DNA of 64,000 nucleotides from Litorivivens sp041624475 (GCF_041624475.1 NZ_JBFJUX010000001.1:496001-560000); one strand, 5' to 3'. Numbered from the stretch's first letter, positions 1-9,206 are shown. Notes: a model not told the origin generated them from the letters alone. Numbers and translations: made by a program.

Positions 1-505
1 TGCCCAGGCGCTGGGCATTGAGTGCGCAGTGCCCGGTTTGCCAAATACCCCGGGGGCTACTCTTGCCTGTGTTGAGCGGGAGTTGCAGGGGCTCTTGGCC
101 CGGCACACTCGGGTCGGACTGATTGGCAGTTCCCTGGGCGGTTTTTTCTCGACGGTGCTGGCAGAAAAATACGCCGTGCCGGCGGTACTGATTAATCCGG
201 CGGTGCGCCCCCAGCATCTGATCGCTCACTACGTCGGTGATAATTTCAATCCCTATACCGAAGAGCATTTCCAGATTACACCCGCGCATACCCGCGAACT
301 GGCCGATATGGAACCGCTCAGTGTGACGCCAGAGCGTTACTGGGTACTGCTGCAGAGCGGGGATGAGACGCTGGACTACCGGGACGCGCAAAGCTACTAC
401 AGTGCGTGTAGAATGACCGTCGAACAGGGTGGGGATCACTCGTTTACGACCTATGAATCCTATCTGCCCGATATCGTCACGTTTCTCCAATTGACGGAAA
501 AATAA
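1..505 (+). CDS. yqiA: YqiA family esterase, 5' end missing
   Basis: Alpha/beta-hydrolase of the YqiA/UPF0227 esterase family, a small cytoplasmic acyl esterase. The reading frame is open from base 2 with no start, so the gene begins before the window; the GTG at 29 is an internal valine (context AQALGIECAVPGL), not the start. Visible catalytic parts: nucleophile elbow GSSLGG (about bases 125-142), an acid in the QSGDETLDY stretch and histidine in GGDHSF. The stop lies 6 bases before parE, so the two are probably cotranscribed; yqiA-parE is a conserved pair in Pseudomonas and enterobacteria. Function at the physiological level is not known in this family. Confidence 0.9.
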   Translation, partial: AQALGIECAVPGLPNTPGATLACVERELQGLLARHTRVGLIGSSLGGFFSTVLAEKYAVPAVLINPAVRPQHLIAHYVGDNFNPYTEEHFQITPAHTRELADMEPLSVTPERYWVLLQSGDETLDYRDAQSYYSACRMTVEQGGDHSFTTYESYLPDIVTFLQLTEK

Positions 506-511
506 CAGTTT

Positions 512-2401
512 ATGAGCGACTATACCGCTGAATCCATTGAGGTTCTCACGGGGCTGGAGCCAGTGCGCAAACGCCCTGGCATGTACACCGACACCACCCG
601 CCCCAACCACCTGGCTCAGGAAATCATCGATAACAGTGTCGATGAGGCGCTGGCTGGTCACGCCAGTGAAATCACCGTGACCCTGTATAAAGACGGCACC
701 CTGAGCTGTGTCGACAACGGCCGGGGCATGCCGGTAGATATGCACAAGGTGCAGGGCAAATCGGGGGTGGAAGTCATCATGACCACCCTCCATGCAGGAG
801 GTAAATTCTCTAACAAGAACTACCAGTTCTCTGGCGGTCTGCACGGTGTTGGCATATCGGTAGTGAATGCACTCTCGTCCTGGCTGGAAGTGACCATTCG
901 TCGCGACGGGCAGGTTTACCGGATGGCCTTTGAAGACGGAGAAAAGGCCTCAGAGCTCGAAGTCATCGACACCTGCGGCAAGCGCAATACCGGCACCGAG
1001 GTGCGTTTCTCGCCGAACCCCAAGTATTTTGATTCCGCCAAGTTTTCTATTCCGCGCCTGAAACACGTGCTGCGGGCCAAGGCTGTGCTGTGTTCGGGCC
1101 TCAAAGTCATTTTCAAAGATGAAACCGGCGATGCCAGCGAAGAGTGGTATTACGAAGACGGTCTGACCGATTACCTGCTGAGCAGCACCCGCGGCTGGGA
1201 AACCTTGCCCCAGGAGCCTTTTGTCGGCTCCTTCACCAGTCACAACGAAGCGGTGGACTGGGCCGTGCAGTGGTTGCCGGAAGGCGGCGAGCCCACCACC
1301 GAGTCCTACGTCAACCTGATTCCCACGGCTCAGGGTGGCACCCACGTTAACGGTCTGCGCACGGGTCTGCTGGAGGCCATGCGCGAGTTCTGCGAATTTC
1401 GCAATTTGCTGCCACGCGGCGTCAAGCTGACCCCGGAAGATATTTGGGACCGCTGTTGCTATGTGCTGTCGTCCAAGCTGGAAGATCCGCAGTTCTCCGG
1501 CCAGACCAAGGAGCGGCTGAGCTCGCGTGAAGCGGCGCCCTTTGTATCGGGTGTGGCCAAAGACGCCTTCAGTTTGTGGCTGAACCAGCATACCGGCGAA
1601 GCGGAAAAACTGGCTGAGCTTTGCATCTCCAACGCACAGACCCGGATGCGCAAGGCCAAGAAGGTAGTGCGCAAGAAGGTCACCTCCGGCCCGGCGTTGC
1701 CCGGCAAGCTGGCGGACTGCTCCGGCGATGATCCGGCGCGCGGTGAATTGTTTCTGGTTGAGGGTGACTCGGCGGGGGGCAGCGCCAAGCAGGGTCGCAA
1801 CCGGGAGTTTCAGGCGATACTGCCGCTGCGCGGTAAAATCCTGAACACTTGGGAAGTGGACTCCCAGGAAATTCTCGCTTCTCAAGAAGTGCACGATATT
1901 TCGGTTGCCATTGGGGTCGATCCCGCGTCCGACGATCTGACTGGGCTGCGCTATGGCAAGGTCTGTATTCTCGCGGATGCGGATTCCGACGGCGCCCATA
2001 TTGCTACCCTGATCTGCGCCCTCTTTGTACGCCACTTCAAACCGCTGGTGCAGGCCGGTCATGTGTATATCGCCATGCCGCCGCTGTATCGGGTGGATAT
2101 CGGCAAGGAAACACACTACGCCCTGGACAAGAGCGAACGTCAGGGTATCCTCGATCGGCTTGAGGCCGAAGGCAAGCGCGGCAAGATTCAGGTAACCCGC
2201 TTTAAAGGTTTGGGTGAGATGAACCCCCTGCAGCTGCGCGAAACCGTTATGGATCCGGATACCCGCCGCCTGGTTCGCCTGACCATTGAAGCCGGCGATG
2301 ACACCGCGCCCCTGATGGATATGCTGCTGGCCAAGAAGCGTTCGCCGGATCGCAAGGCCTGGCTCGAATCCAAAGGTGATCTGGCGGAAGTGGTTGGCTA
2401 G
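512..2401 (+). CDS. parE: DNA topoisomerase IV subunit B
   Basis: ATPase subunit of topoisomerase IV, which decatenates daughter chromosomes with ParC. 629 residues, the usual length. The N-terminus VRKRPGMYTDTTRPNHL starts the GHKL ATPase domain, with DNGRGMPV and GGLHGVGISVVNALS as ATP-binding motifs; the TOPRIM domain is seen in LFLVEGDSAGGSAKQGRNR and ILADADSDGAHI, and the C-terminus carries the RFKGLGEMNP motif. The start ATG is 6 bases after the yqiA stop. parC is not next to it: a strong terminator and a convergent TonB receptor gene follow, so parC must lie elsewhere. Confidence 0.98.
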   Translation: MSDYTAESIEVLTGLEPVRKRPGMYTDTTRPNHLAQEIIDNSVDEALAGHASEITVTLYKDGTLSCVDNGRGMPVDMHKVQGKSGVEVIMTTLHAGGKFSNKNYQFSGGLHGVGISVVNALSSWLEVTIRRDGQVYRMAFEDGEKASELEVIDTCGKRNTGTEVRFSPNPKYFDSAKFSIPRLKHVLRAKAVLCSGLKVIFKDETGDASEEWYYEDGLTDYLLSSTRGWETLPQEPFVGSFTSHNEAVDWAVQWLPEGGEPTTESYVNLIPTAQGGTHVNGLRTGLLEAMREFCEFRNLLPRGVKLTPEDIWDRCCYVLSSKLEDPQFSGQTKERLSSREAAPFVSGVAKDAFSLWLNQHTGEAEKLAELCISNAQTRMRKAKKVVRKKVTSGPALPGKLADCSGDDPARGELFLVEGDSAGGSAKQGRNREFQAILPLRGKILNTWEVDSQEILASQEVHDISVAIGVDPASDDLTGLRYGKVCILADADSDGAHIATLICALFVRHFKPLVQAGHVYIAMPPLYRVDIGKETHYALDKSERQGILDRLEAEGKRGKIQVTRFKGLGEMNPLQLRETVMDPDTRRLVRLTIEAGDDTAPLMDMLLAKKRSPDRKAWLESKGDLAEVVG

Positions 2402-2413
2402 ACGATCCGCAAT

Positions 2414-2447
2414 AAAAAACGCCCACCTAATGGTGGGCGTTTTTGTT
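2414..2447 (+). terminator. Intrinsic terminator of yqiA-parE
   Basis: A perfect GC-rich stem (ACGCCCACC / GGTGGGCGT, loop TAAT) sits 18 bases after the parE stop and is followed by TTTTTG. It is preceded by an A-run, so it may also stop the convergent TonB receptor transcript. Confidence 0.93.
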
Positions 2448-2472
2448 TCTAGTACGATCTTTTAAGGTTTTC

Positions 2473-4791
2473 TCAGGGGTACTTGGCGGTAAACGTCAGG
2501 CCGACCAATTTGTCGGGGCCAGCGATAAAGGTCGGCAAGCCAAAGCTGTCGCCGGTATTACCCGCGTCGAGCAGGTAGTCCTTGTCTTCCAGGTTTTTGC
2601 CGTAGAGTTCGACCACATAGTTGCCGCCCATGGATTCATAGCGCAGGGACAGATCCCAGATGCCATAGCTCGGCTGGAATTCGTCCTGAGTGTCGTCAAA
2701 TTCCTGCAGATCCGGGCGGTCGTTGTCGTCGTCAAAGAAGATTTCGGACTTGTAGGTATACGACGGCGTGACCGAAAACAGGCCAAAGTCCGTGGGGAAG
2801 CTCAGGGTGGCGCCGATCGCTACGCTGTGGTCCGGGCTCAAACGGAATTTGTTGCCACCAAATTTCTGAGGGTTGCCGTCTTCGTCGGTGCTTTTGAAGC
2901 GACCGAAATTGTAACCGTAACTGAAAAAGGTCTGCAGATTGTCGAGCGGCTGTGCGTCGACTTGCAGTTCCAGTCCGTGTGAGGTCGCCGAACCTGCGTT
3001 AAGCACGATAACGGCAGCTTCGCCGGGCGCGAACAGTGTGGTCTGGAAGTTGGTGTACTCGTAGTAAAACACCGAGCCGCTGATGTTGATGCGATTGTCC
3101 AGCAGGCTGTAAAAACCGCCGATTTCGTAGGAGTCCACTTCCTCTGCATCCAGCGTTTCCGCTTCAACAAAATCTTCGTCCTCGGGGGTATTGAAAGCTA
3201 TAACTTCCGGGCGGCGACCGCGCGAGTAGCTCACCCAGGCATTCAGGTCTTCAGTGAAGTGGTAGGAGGCTACGGTGCGCCAGGACCAGCCTTCAAAGGT
3301 GTCGCTGGCACTGACCAGTTCGCCACCCGGTGAGGCGGCTATAAACAGGGTATTGCCGGGGTCGTTGGGTAGCGGAATGGGGCCAGGTGCCGGGCTGCCC
3401 AGAGTACGGCCAAAGTAGGAGGTTTTCTTATCGTCCTTGGTCCAGCGTACGCCGGCGGTCAGCTCGAGTTTTTCGGTTACGTGGAAGGTGGCGTCGGCAA
3501 ACAGATCAACCGATTTTGTGTCGCTGCGGTTGGCGAACTCCTCTTCATACAGTTCACCTGAGGGCGGGAGCGTGGGTTCGCTGCCGCGGCCGGAGGCGAG
3601 GAATTCGAGAAAGAAGGGCAGACCCTGCTGTTTGTCCGTTGCGACTGGTGCGTACTGCTCACCTTCTTCCTCCAGGTAGTTGGCGCCGAAGAAGGCGGAC
3701 AGCTGACCGCCTGCATCGTAGTTGAAGCGCAGTTCCTGGCTGAACTGTTCGCCCGTCGCCAGTTCTGAGGCAATAAGAATGTCGTATTGTGAGCCGTCGC
3801 CGTCGAAGACCTCGTCAGAATCAAATTCGCGCGTGCCGGAGATCGATGTGACCGACCAGTTGTCATTGATATCCCACACCAGAATGCTGGTCAGGCTATC
3901 GAGCTCGCGTTCCAAGCCTAGATCAACGCCACTCCGGTAGCCGCCAAAGCTCTTCAGTGCCGCACCGGTGAAGGGGCTGGTGTCACCCCCGGGAGGCGCA
4001 AAGCGGTTGTTCTTGAAACCGGTACCCGGCGGTGTGTCTTTTTGGTGGTTGGCAATCAGGTCAAGCCGCAGTGAATCCGTGATATCCGCGTGCAGTGAGA
4101 CGCGGTAGGCGCGCACGTCGGCGCCATTAAAACCTTCACCGCCGAGCAGGTTTTCCACATAGGGGTCGCGTTTTTTATCGACAAAGGCAACGCGCCCGGC
4201 AAGACGATCATTAATGATCGCGCCACCCAGATGACCGCTGACTTCCTGATACTCAGTATCGCGAACACTTTCACCGTAACCGATCTTGATCTGCGCCTCG
4301 GTTTCGTAATCGGCTTTGCGCTGGATCACGTTGATGCCGCCAATCAGGGCGGCGCGGCCAAACAGGGTGCTCTGGGGGCCTTTGACAACCTCAACCCGTT
4401 CCAGATCATGCAATTCAAAAAACGAGCCGCGTGAGCGGGAAGAAGGAACGCCATCCTGAAACACGGCGATACGCGGCTCGATATTGGATTCACCGCTGTC
4501 GGAGGTAATGCCGCGAATGACGAAGGCCGGGTTGTTTGCGCTCTGTTCCTGAACTTCCAGACCGGGGATAAAGTTGGCCAGTTCATCAAACTGCTGGATA
4601 TTGAGTTGGGCCAGTCGGTCGCCGCTCATGGCGTTGATGTTGATAGGCACATCCTTCAGCGATTGCTCCCGCTTCTGAGCAGTCACAATAACTTCTTCGA
4701 TTTGGGCCTGCAGTGGCAGAATGGTAAGTCCCAGCAGTGCGGCTGCACCGCAGCGGCGCAGTGCGCAGGTGCGAGGTTTGGAGCTCTTCAT
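2473..4791 (-). CDS. TonB-dependent outer-membrane receptor
   Basis: Outer-membrane active transporter that takes energy from TonB-ExbB-ExbD. 772 residues: signal peptide of about 29 residues ending in LPLQAQ, then a TonB box-like EEVIVTAQKREQ, a plug domain (about residues 45-160, with VEVVKGPQSTLFGRAALIGGINV), and a long beta-barrel. It resembles the broad FepA/CirA-like receptor group common in Cellvibrionales and sphingomonads; no sequence feature tells the substrate. It stands alone on the minus strand, convergent with parE, with no TonB or periplasmic binding protein gene beside it. Confidence 0.9.
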   Translation of the reverse strand: MKSSKPRTCALRRCGAAALLGLTILPLQAQIEEVIVTAQKREQSLKDVPININAMSGDRLAQLNIQQFDELANFIPGLEVQEQSANNPAFVIRGITSDSGESNIEPRIAVFQDGVPSSRSRGSFFELHDLERVEVVKGPQSTLFGRAALIGGINVIQRKADYETEAQIKIGYGESVRDTEYQEVSGHLGGAIINDRLAGRVAFVDKKRDPYVENLLGGEGFNGADVRAYRVSLHADITDSLRLDLIANHQKDTPPGTGFKNNRFAPPGGDTSPFTGAALKSFGGYRSGVDLGLERELDSLTSILVWDINDNWSVTSISGTREFDSDEVFDGDGSQYDILIASELATGEQFSQELRFNYDAGGQLSAFFGANYLEEEGEQYAPVATDKQQGLPFFLEFLASGRGSEPTLPPSGELYEEEFANRSDTKSVDLFADATFHVTEKLELTAGVRWTKDDKKTSYFGRTLGSPAPGPIPLPNDPGNTLFIAASPGGELVSASDTFEGWSWRTVASYHFTEDLNAWVSYSRGRRPEVIAFNTPEDEDFVEAETLDAEEVDSYEIGGFYSLLDNRINISGSVFYYEYTNFQTTLFAPGEAAVIVLNAGSATSHGLELQVDAQPLDNLQTFFSYGYNFGRFKSTDEDGNPQKFGGNKFRLSPDHSVAIGATLSFPTDFGLFSVTPSYTYKSEIFFDDDNDRPDLQEFDDTQDEFQPSYGIWDLSLRYESMGGNYVVELYGKNLEDKDYLLDAGNTGDSFGLPTFIAGPDKLVGLTFTAKYP

Positions 4792-5080
4792 ATCCCGGAT
4801 ATCCCGTTATTGTTGTGGGCCGTCGCGGCCGGTTTATGTTTATAGCGCAGCTGACCCTTGCATGCTTCGGGGAGCTGGCGGATGAATCTGGGCGAGTGTA
4901 AGCAGTGAATATGACATTTCTGTAACGGCGCGACAAGCGCGAGGTCGTCCGGCGTGTGATGCTGGCTATAAATCCGGTGTATGGGGCTGTTTTGTAGGAA
5001 GGGAGGGTGTCCGCCAGTGATGCTGTCCCCGGATTTGTCGATTCAGTAAACTGTCGGCTTCTCTTTTTGAGGAATAAAAC
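4792..5080. other. Divergent intergenic region
   Basis: 289 bases between the TonB receptor start (minus) and the NTF2-like gene (plus). It must hold both promoters. The only clear site is a ribosome-binding sequence TGAGGA 8-9 bases before the ATG at 5081. I see no convincing Fur-box or sigma-70 promoter by eye and no further gene. Confidence 0.5.
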
Positions 5081-5611
5081 ATGTCACTGGAAATATTGCA
5101 GGCAAAAGACGCTATTCGCGATCTCGTGCTGCGTTACTGCCGAGCCATTGACCGACGCGACTACGCGGCGCTGCCGGCCCTCTATCACGACGATGCGACT
5201 GATGATCATTCGCCCATGTATTGCGGCAGCGCTGCCGGTTATCTCGAGTGGCTGCCCTCAATGCTGGAGACCATGACAGTAACCTCGCATATGGTGCAGA
5301 ACCACCTGATTGCGGTGGAGGGGGATCGTGCCGAGGGCGAGGTAGTGATGATTTCTTATCATCTGACCAAAGATGAAAGCGGACAGGATGTGGAAATCAT
5401 TATTGGCGGGCGCTATCTGGATCGCTATGAGCGACGCGCTGGAGAATGGCGTTTTGCCCATCGCAAGATCGTGATGGACTGGAATCAGATTCAGCCATCA
5501 AGCTGCCAGTGGGATTCGCCGTTGGTGGCAGGAACACCGGTTGGCGCGCGCTGCAGTGAAGACCCCGCGGGCTTGTTTTTTGACTTGCTGCGTTTTACCG
5601 AGGAAAGCTGA
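5081..5611 (+). CDS. SnoaL/NTF2-like fold protein
   Basis: 176-residue protein of the nuclear transport factor 2 (SnoaL-like, cystatin-fold barrel) superfamily. The pattern LQAKDAIRDLVLRYCRAIDRRDYAALPALYHDDATDDHS at the start and GGRYLDRYERRAGEWRFAHRKIVMDW near residues 108-133 are typical of the SnoaL_4 branch that includes bile-acid 7-alpha-dehydratase and scytalone dehydratase relatives. The substrate cannot be read from the sequence. It has a good ribosome-binding site (GAGGA), and its TGA overlaps the ATG of the next gene, so it is the first gene of a three-gene unit ending with tlyA. Confidence 0.85.
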   Translation: MSLEILQAKDAIRDLVLRYCRAIDRRDYAALPALYHDDATDDHSPMYCGSAAGYLEWLPSMLETMTVTSHMVQNHLIAVEGDRAEGEVVMISYHLTKDESGQDVEIIIGGRYLDRYERRAGEWRFAHRKIVMDWNQIQPSSCQWDSPLVAGTPVGARCSEDPAGLFFDLLRFTEES

Positions 5612-6048
5612 TGGTGGCAGAACTCTCAATTATCACCCTCGCTCAGGCCATACAACAGTCGGTTGCGCCGGTGTTTTTGTTGGCGGGCATTGGTGGCATT
5701 CTGAATGTGTTGACCGGTCGCCTGGCGAGAATCATCGATCGCAGCCGCTCACTGTATCAGCGTCTGGAACATGTGACCGATGAGCGCGAAGAAGGTATTC
5801 GCGAGGAACTGAGAACACTGACCCGGCGCGGTCGGGTGGTGCATCGAGCGATTGGTTTCAGTACCGGCAGTGCGTTGCTGGTCTGTCTGGTGATTGCGAT
5901 GCTGTTTATCAATGCGGTGATGGGCTGGCACAGCGATACGCCCATCGCGGTACTGTTTATTCTGGCCATGGTGTTTCTGATTATCTCGCTGACCGGCTTT
6001 CTGCGTGAAATCCAGCTGGCCACACGAGTGATGTTGAATGGGCCTTAA
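5611..6048 (+). CDS. DUF2721 family membrane protein
   Basis: 145-residue inner-membrane protein matching the DUF2721 pattern: N-terminal hydrophobic segment (about residues 17-37, APVFLLAGIGGILNVLTGRLARIIDR), a charged cytoplasmic segment rich in R and E (about 40-80, with REELRTLTRRGR), and two more hydrophobic helices (about 85-107 and 113-132). The role of DUF2721 is not known. Start ATG overlaps the previous stop by one base and its end overlaps the start of the TlyA gene by 11 bases, so translation of the three genes is probably coupled. Confidence 0.85.
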   Translation: MVAELSIITLAQAIQQSVAPVFLLAGIGGILNVLTGRLARIIDRSRSLYQRLEHVTDEREEGIREELRTLTRRGRVVHRAIGFSTGSALLVCLVIAMLFINAVMGWHSDTPIAVLFILAMVFLIISLTGFLREIQLATRVMLNGP

Positions 6049-6781
6049 GCGTGCCGATATCTTGCTTGTTGAGCTCGGTCTGGCTGAATCTCGGGCACAG
6101 GCCCAGCGCTGGATCGGCGAGGGCAAGGTCGAAGCCGGCGGGCAGCCGGTAGTGAAAGCCAGTCAGAAGTTTCCAGACGATACAGTATTCAGCGTGCGCC
6201 GCGATGAGCAAGACCGTTTTGTATCGCGCGGCGGACTGAAGCTGGCGGCGGCGCTGGAGCGCCAGCTATTTCCGATTCAGGGCGTTGCGCTGGACGTGGG
6301 TGCGTCTACTGGCGGTTTTACCGACTGCCTGTTGCAGGCGGGAATTGGTGAAGTGGTATGTGTCGATGTCGGGCACGACCAGCTCGCGGAGCGTATTCGC
6401 AGCGACGGGCGTGTGCATAACTACGAAGGAATAAACGCTCGCGAGTTACCGCAAGACTTGTTGCAGCATGCACCTGAGGGTTTTGATCTGGTGGTGATGG
6501 ATGTGTCCTTTATTTCCCAGACCCTGATTCTTCCAGGCCTGCCGGCATTGATGAAGCCCGGCGGCTGGCTGGTCAGTCTGGTGAAACCCCAGTTTGAGGT
6601 TGGCCGTGAGTTTATCGGCAAGGGCGGGCTGGTGCGTGATACCTCCCGCTACGCGGTGGTGGAGCAAAACGTAAAAGGCTGTGCCAATGAATCCGGCCTT
6701 GAGGTGGCTGCCTTTTTTGACAGCCCGATCGAAGGTGGTGACGGCAACCGAGAGTTTATTATGGTTGCCACAAAACGTTAG
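6038..6781 (+). CDS. tlyA: TlyA family rRNA 2'-O-methyltransferase / hemolysin-like
   Basis: S4-domain plus FtsJ/RrmJ-type SAM methyltransferase. Residues 1-60 form the S4 RNA-binding domain (RADILLVELGLAESRAQAQRWI...), followed by the linker RDEQDRFVSRGGLKLAAAL typical of TlyA. The SAM-binding loop is DVGASTGGFTDCLLQAG, and the catalytic-site segments DVSFIS and KPQFE are present. Characterised TlyA proteins methylate the 2'-O of cytidines in 16S/23S rRNA; the target here is inferred. It overlaps DUF2721 by 11 bases and ends 12 bases before a convergent gene, with no evident terminator. Confidence 0.93.
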   Translation: MGLKRADILLVELGLAESRAQAQRWIGEGKVEAGGQPVVKASQKFPDDTVFSVRRDEQDRFVSRGGLKLAAALERQLFPIQGVALDVGASTGGFTDCLLQAGIGEVVCVDVGHDQLAERIRSDGRVHNYEGINARELPQDLLQHAPEGFDLVVMDVSFISQTLILPGLPALMKPGGWLVSLVKPQFEVGREFIGKGGLVRDTSRYAVVEQNVKGCANESGLEVAAFFDSPIEGGDGNREFIMVATKR

Positions 6782-6793
6782 GGTTTGATGTCG

Positions 6794-7837
6794 TCAGTAT
6801 ATCGGGGGCTCATCCACATCGCTCGGCGGATACTTTTCGGTATCCGGTTCGTGCTGCTCATGAAAGGCTTCCAGTCGCGAGTGAACCCGATCAATCTGCG
6901 TGCTGTAGCGCGCAATGTGAAACAACGCCTCACCCTCGTGTACCAGTGGCAGAAAGGTCCGGCCGATAATAATCCCCGCGCTGGGTGCCCGTATCTCATC
7001 GCTCTTGCTGCCGAAAGGATCAGAGACCAGCGCTATCACATCGCCTTTTTCTACTTTAGCGCCATTAGGGACTAACGCGCGCAAAATGCCGCTTTCAGAG
7101 GCCCGCACCCAGTAGGATTCTTCGGAAATAATCGGGAATGGCTTCATTCGCTTGCTGCGTGACGCAGGCAGCATGCCGATATGACGCATCACGTTGATTA
7201 CACCGTTTACCCCGGCGCGAATGGCAACCTCATCGAAACGCAGGGCCTCCCCCGCCTCGTAAGTGATGACTGGAATATCTATATCCGCTGCTACCTCTCG
7301 CAATGAGCCGTCGCGAACCCGGGAGTGCAGCACGGCCGGCACACCAAAGATTTTTGCCATGCCGGCGGTGGCGGGGTTGTTCATATCCGCTCGAATCTGC
7401 GGCAAATTGCCCCGGTGTCTTGCGCCTGTATGCAGGTCGATGCCGTGAGTGCAGTGGGTGACAATCTCATTCATAAAGGTATGGGCAACGCGACCGGCCA
7501 GGGAGCCTTTGCTGGAGCCCGGGAAAGAGCGGTTCAGGTCGCGCCCGTCCGGCAGGTAGCGCGAGTTGTTCAGGAAACCGTGCACATTGACGATGGGAAT
7601 AGCCAACAGAGTGCCGCGCAGGTTTTTCATCGCCGGGTGTTGCAGCAGGCGGCGCACAATTTCCACACCGTTGATTTCGTCGCCGTGAATGGCGGCGCTG
7701 ACAAACAGCGTCGGGCCGCTGCGTTTGCCGCGAACGGCCTGCACTTCGATAGACAGGTCATTGTGGGTGTACAAGCGGGCAACGGGGAGGCGGATTAACT
7801 CGCCGCTGCCGGGAGTGATATCAAATTTGTCTGCCAC
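6794..7837 (-). CDS. Succinylglutamate desuccinylase/aspartoacylase family
   Basis: 347-residue zinc amidohydrolase of the M14-related AstE/AspA family. The metal ligands are visible in AAIHGDEINGVE (H and E) and in GIDLHTGA (H); the substrate-binding RYLPDGRDLNRSFPG loop is intact. A C-terminal beta-rich domain follows after residue 245. The gene follows rimK by one base, and a rimB-rimK-aspartoacylase order is recurrent in marine gammaproteobacteria. Because RimK adds glutamates and RimB cleaves them, a role of this enzyme on a glutamyl or acyl-amino acid product is a reasonable inference, but no substrate is shown. Confidence 0.88.
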   Translation of the reverse strand: MADKFDITPGSGELIRLPVARLYTHNDLSIEVQAVRGKRSGPTLFVSAAIHGDEINGVEIVRRLLQHPAMKNLRGTLLAIPIVNVHGFLNNSRYLPDGRDLNRSFPGSSKGSLAGRVAHTFMNEIVTHCTHGIDLHTGARHRGNLPQIRADMNNPATAGMAKIFGVPAVLHSRVRDGSLREVAADIDIPVITYEAGEALRFDEVAIRAGVNGVINVMRHIGMLPASRSKRMKPFPIISEESYWVRASESGILRALVPNGAKVEKGDVIALVSDPFGSKSDEIRAPSAGIIIGRTFLPLVHEGEALFHIARYSTQIDRVHSRLEAFHEQHEPDTEKYPPSDVDEPPIY

Positions 7838-7838
7838 T

Positions 7839-8744
7839 TTAGCCCTTTCCGCGGGTGCGGGTTTTCGAGGGACCGGCGTTGCTCTCGATAAAGCCGATTA
7901 TCGCGCTGGCGACATCTTTGCCGGTAGCTGTCTCAATACCTTCAAGGCCGGGGGATGAATTCACTTCCATTACCAGTGGCCCGCGTGAAGATCGCAGCAG
8001 ATCGACACCGGCCACATTCAGTCCCATAATTTTGGCTGCCTTGACGGCAGTGGCCCGCTCGGCGGGTGTCAGTTTGGTCAGCTGGGCAACGCCGCCGCGA
8101 TGTAGGTTAGAACGGAAGTCGCCGTCCTGTGCGGTGCGCTGCATGGCCGCGACCACGCGGTTGCCGATGACCAGGCAGCGCACATCGGAGCCGCCAGCCT
8201 CCTTGATGAATTCCTGTACCAGAAAGTCGGCTTTCAGTTCGCGGAAGGCTTCAATCACCGATTCTGCCGCTTTCGCCGTTTCTGCCAGCACAACGCCTTT
8301 ACCCTGAGTGCCCGACAACAGCTTGACCACAAGGGGCGTGCCGTTGACAAGTTTGATCAGCTCTTTGGTGTTGTGCACGTCGTGCGCAAAACTGGTTCGC
8401 GGCATGCCGACTTTTTTGCGCGACATCAGTTGCAGTGAGCGCAGCTTGTCGCGTGAGCGCACCAGCGCCACGGATTCCACCAGACTGTAGCAGCCGGTCA
8501 TTTCGAACTGACGGATAACCGCCTGGCCGTACTGGGTGATGGAGGCGCCAATGCGCGGAATCACGGCGTCATAGCCCGAAATTTTTTCACCCTTGTACCA
8601 GATGGAAGGCTCGTCGGAACTGAGCTCCATATAACATTTCAGCGTATCGAGAACGTGCACCTCGTGGCCCCGCGCTTTGGCGGCCTCAACCAAGCGGCTG
8701 GTGGAATACAGCTTGCGGTTGCGCGACAGGATTCCTATTTTCAT
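7839..8744 (-). CDS. rimK: RimK-type alpha-L-glutamate ligase
   Basis: ATP-grasp ligase, 301 residues, the normal RimK length. RimK adds glutamate residues to the C-terminus of ribosomal protein S6 and can make poly-alpha-glutamate. Visible: N-terminal MKIGILSRNRKLYSTSRLVEAAKARGHEV, the ATP-grasp segments TPLVVKLLSGTQGKGVVLAE and DFLVQEFIKEAGGSDVRCLVIG, and the metal-binding end LVMEVNSSPGLEGIE. It lies between the retropepsin-like rimB (9 bases upstream) and the aspartoacylase gene, which supports the RimABK-like assignment. Confidence 0.95.
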   Translation of the reverse strand: MKIGILSRNRKLYSTSRLVEAAKARGHEVHVLDTLKCYMELSSDEPSIWYKGEKISGYDAVIPRIGASITQYGQAVIRQFEMTGCYSLVESVALVRSRDKLRSLQLMSRKKVGMPRTSFAHDVHNTKELIKLVNGTPLVVKLLSGTQGKGVVLAETAKAAESVIEAFRELKADFLVQEFIKEAGGSDVRCLVIGNRVVAAMQRTAQDGDFRSNLHRGGVAQLTKLTPAERATAVKAAKIMGLNVAGVDLLRSSRGPLVMEVNSSPGLEGIETATGKDVASAIIGFIESNAGPSKTRTRGKG

Positions 8745-8753
8745 TGCAGCTCC

Positions 8754-9206
8754 TTATTCTTCGCTGGTGGTGACTTCGGGGGGCGTACTCAAGCAGTAGG
8801 AGCGGGCCGGGTCGACTACGTAGCGACCTTTTAACGCGGTGCGTCCAATCAGCATGCGAAACAACATAGACGAGCGATTGAAGAGCGACAACTCGGCCAG
8901 AAAAGAATCGTTGCCTATTCTAAACTCAGTTTCAACAATATACCGCATGCTTTTGTGGCCGCCGGAGTCGGTGATACTGCGGTAGTCCTTGACCCTGGCC
9001 TCGCAGCCGACCACGCGTTCATCGCTGTGCTGGTCGGGGTGAATGGTAAAGCGCACCCAAGTCTCATTGTTACGCGTAAACTCTTCGATATCGTAGGCGT
9101 GAATGGATGAGCTGCGCGCTCCGGTATCAATCTTTGCCTTGATCTTGCCGAGGCTGAGTTCGGGCAGTTCCACCCACTCGCGCCAGCCGATGATTTCCTT
9201 GTTCAC
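8754..9206 (-). CDS. rimB: RimB-like retropepsin-type protease (ATP-dependent zinc protease family)
   Basis: Small protein of the RimB/PF05618 family with a retropepsin fold; RimB of Pseudomonas removes glutamates added to S6 by RimK. The catalytic motif is KIDTGARSSSIHA, near residue 22 counted from the chosen start. I prefer the GTG at 9206 (VNKEIIGWREWVELPEL) over the more upstream start at 9263: it has the ribosome-binding sequence AGAGGT four bases in front, and homologues begin here. First gene of the rimB-rimK-aspartoacylase unit, preceded by a terminator of the upstream transcript. Confidence 0.85.
   Translation of the reverse strand: MNKEIIGWREWVELPELSLGKIKAKIDTGARSSSIHAYDIEEFTRNNETWVRFTIHPDQHSDERVVGCEARVKDYRSITDSGGHKSMRYIVETEFRIGNDSFLAELSLFNRSSMLFRMLIGRTALKGRYVVDPARSYCLSTPPEVTTSEE

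Noticed and set aside
950..2116. 388-codon open frame antisense to parE
   Set aside because: Complement of a highly conserved gene with high G+C; no family-like motifs and no ribosome site.
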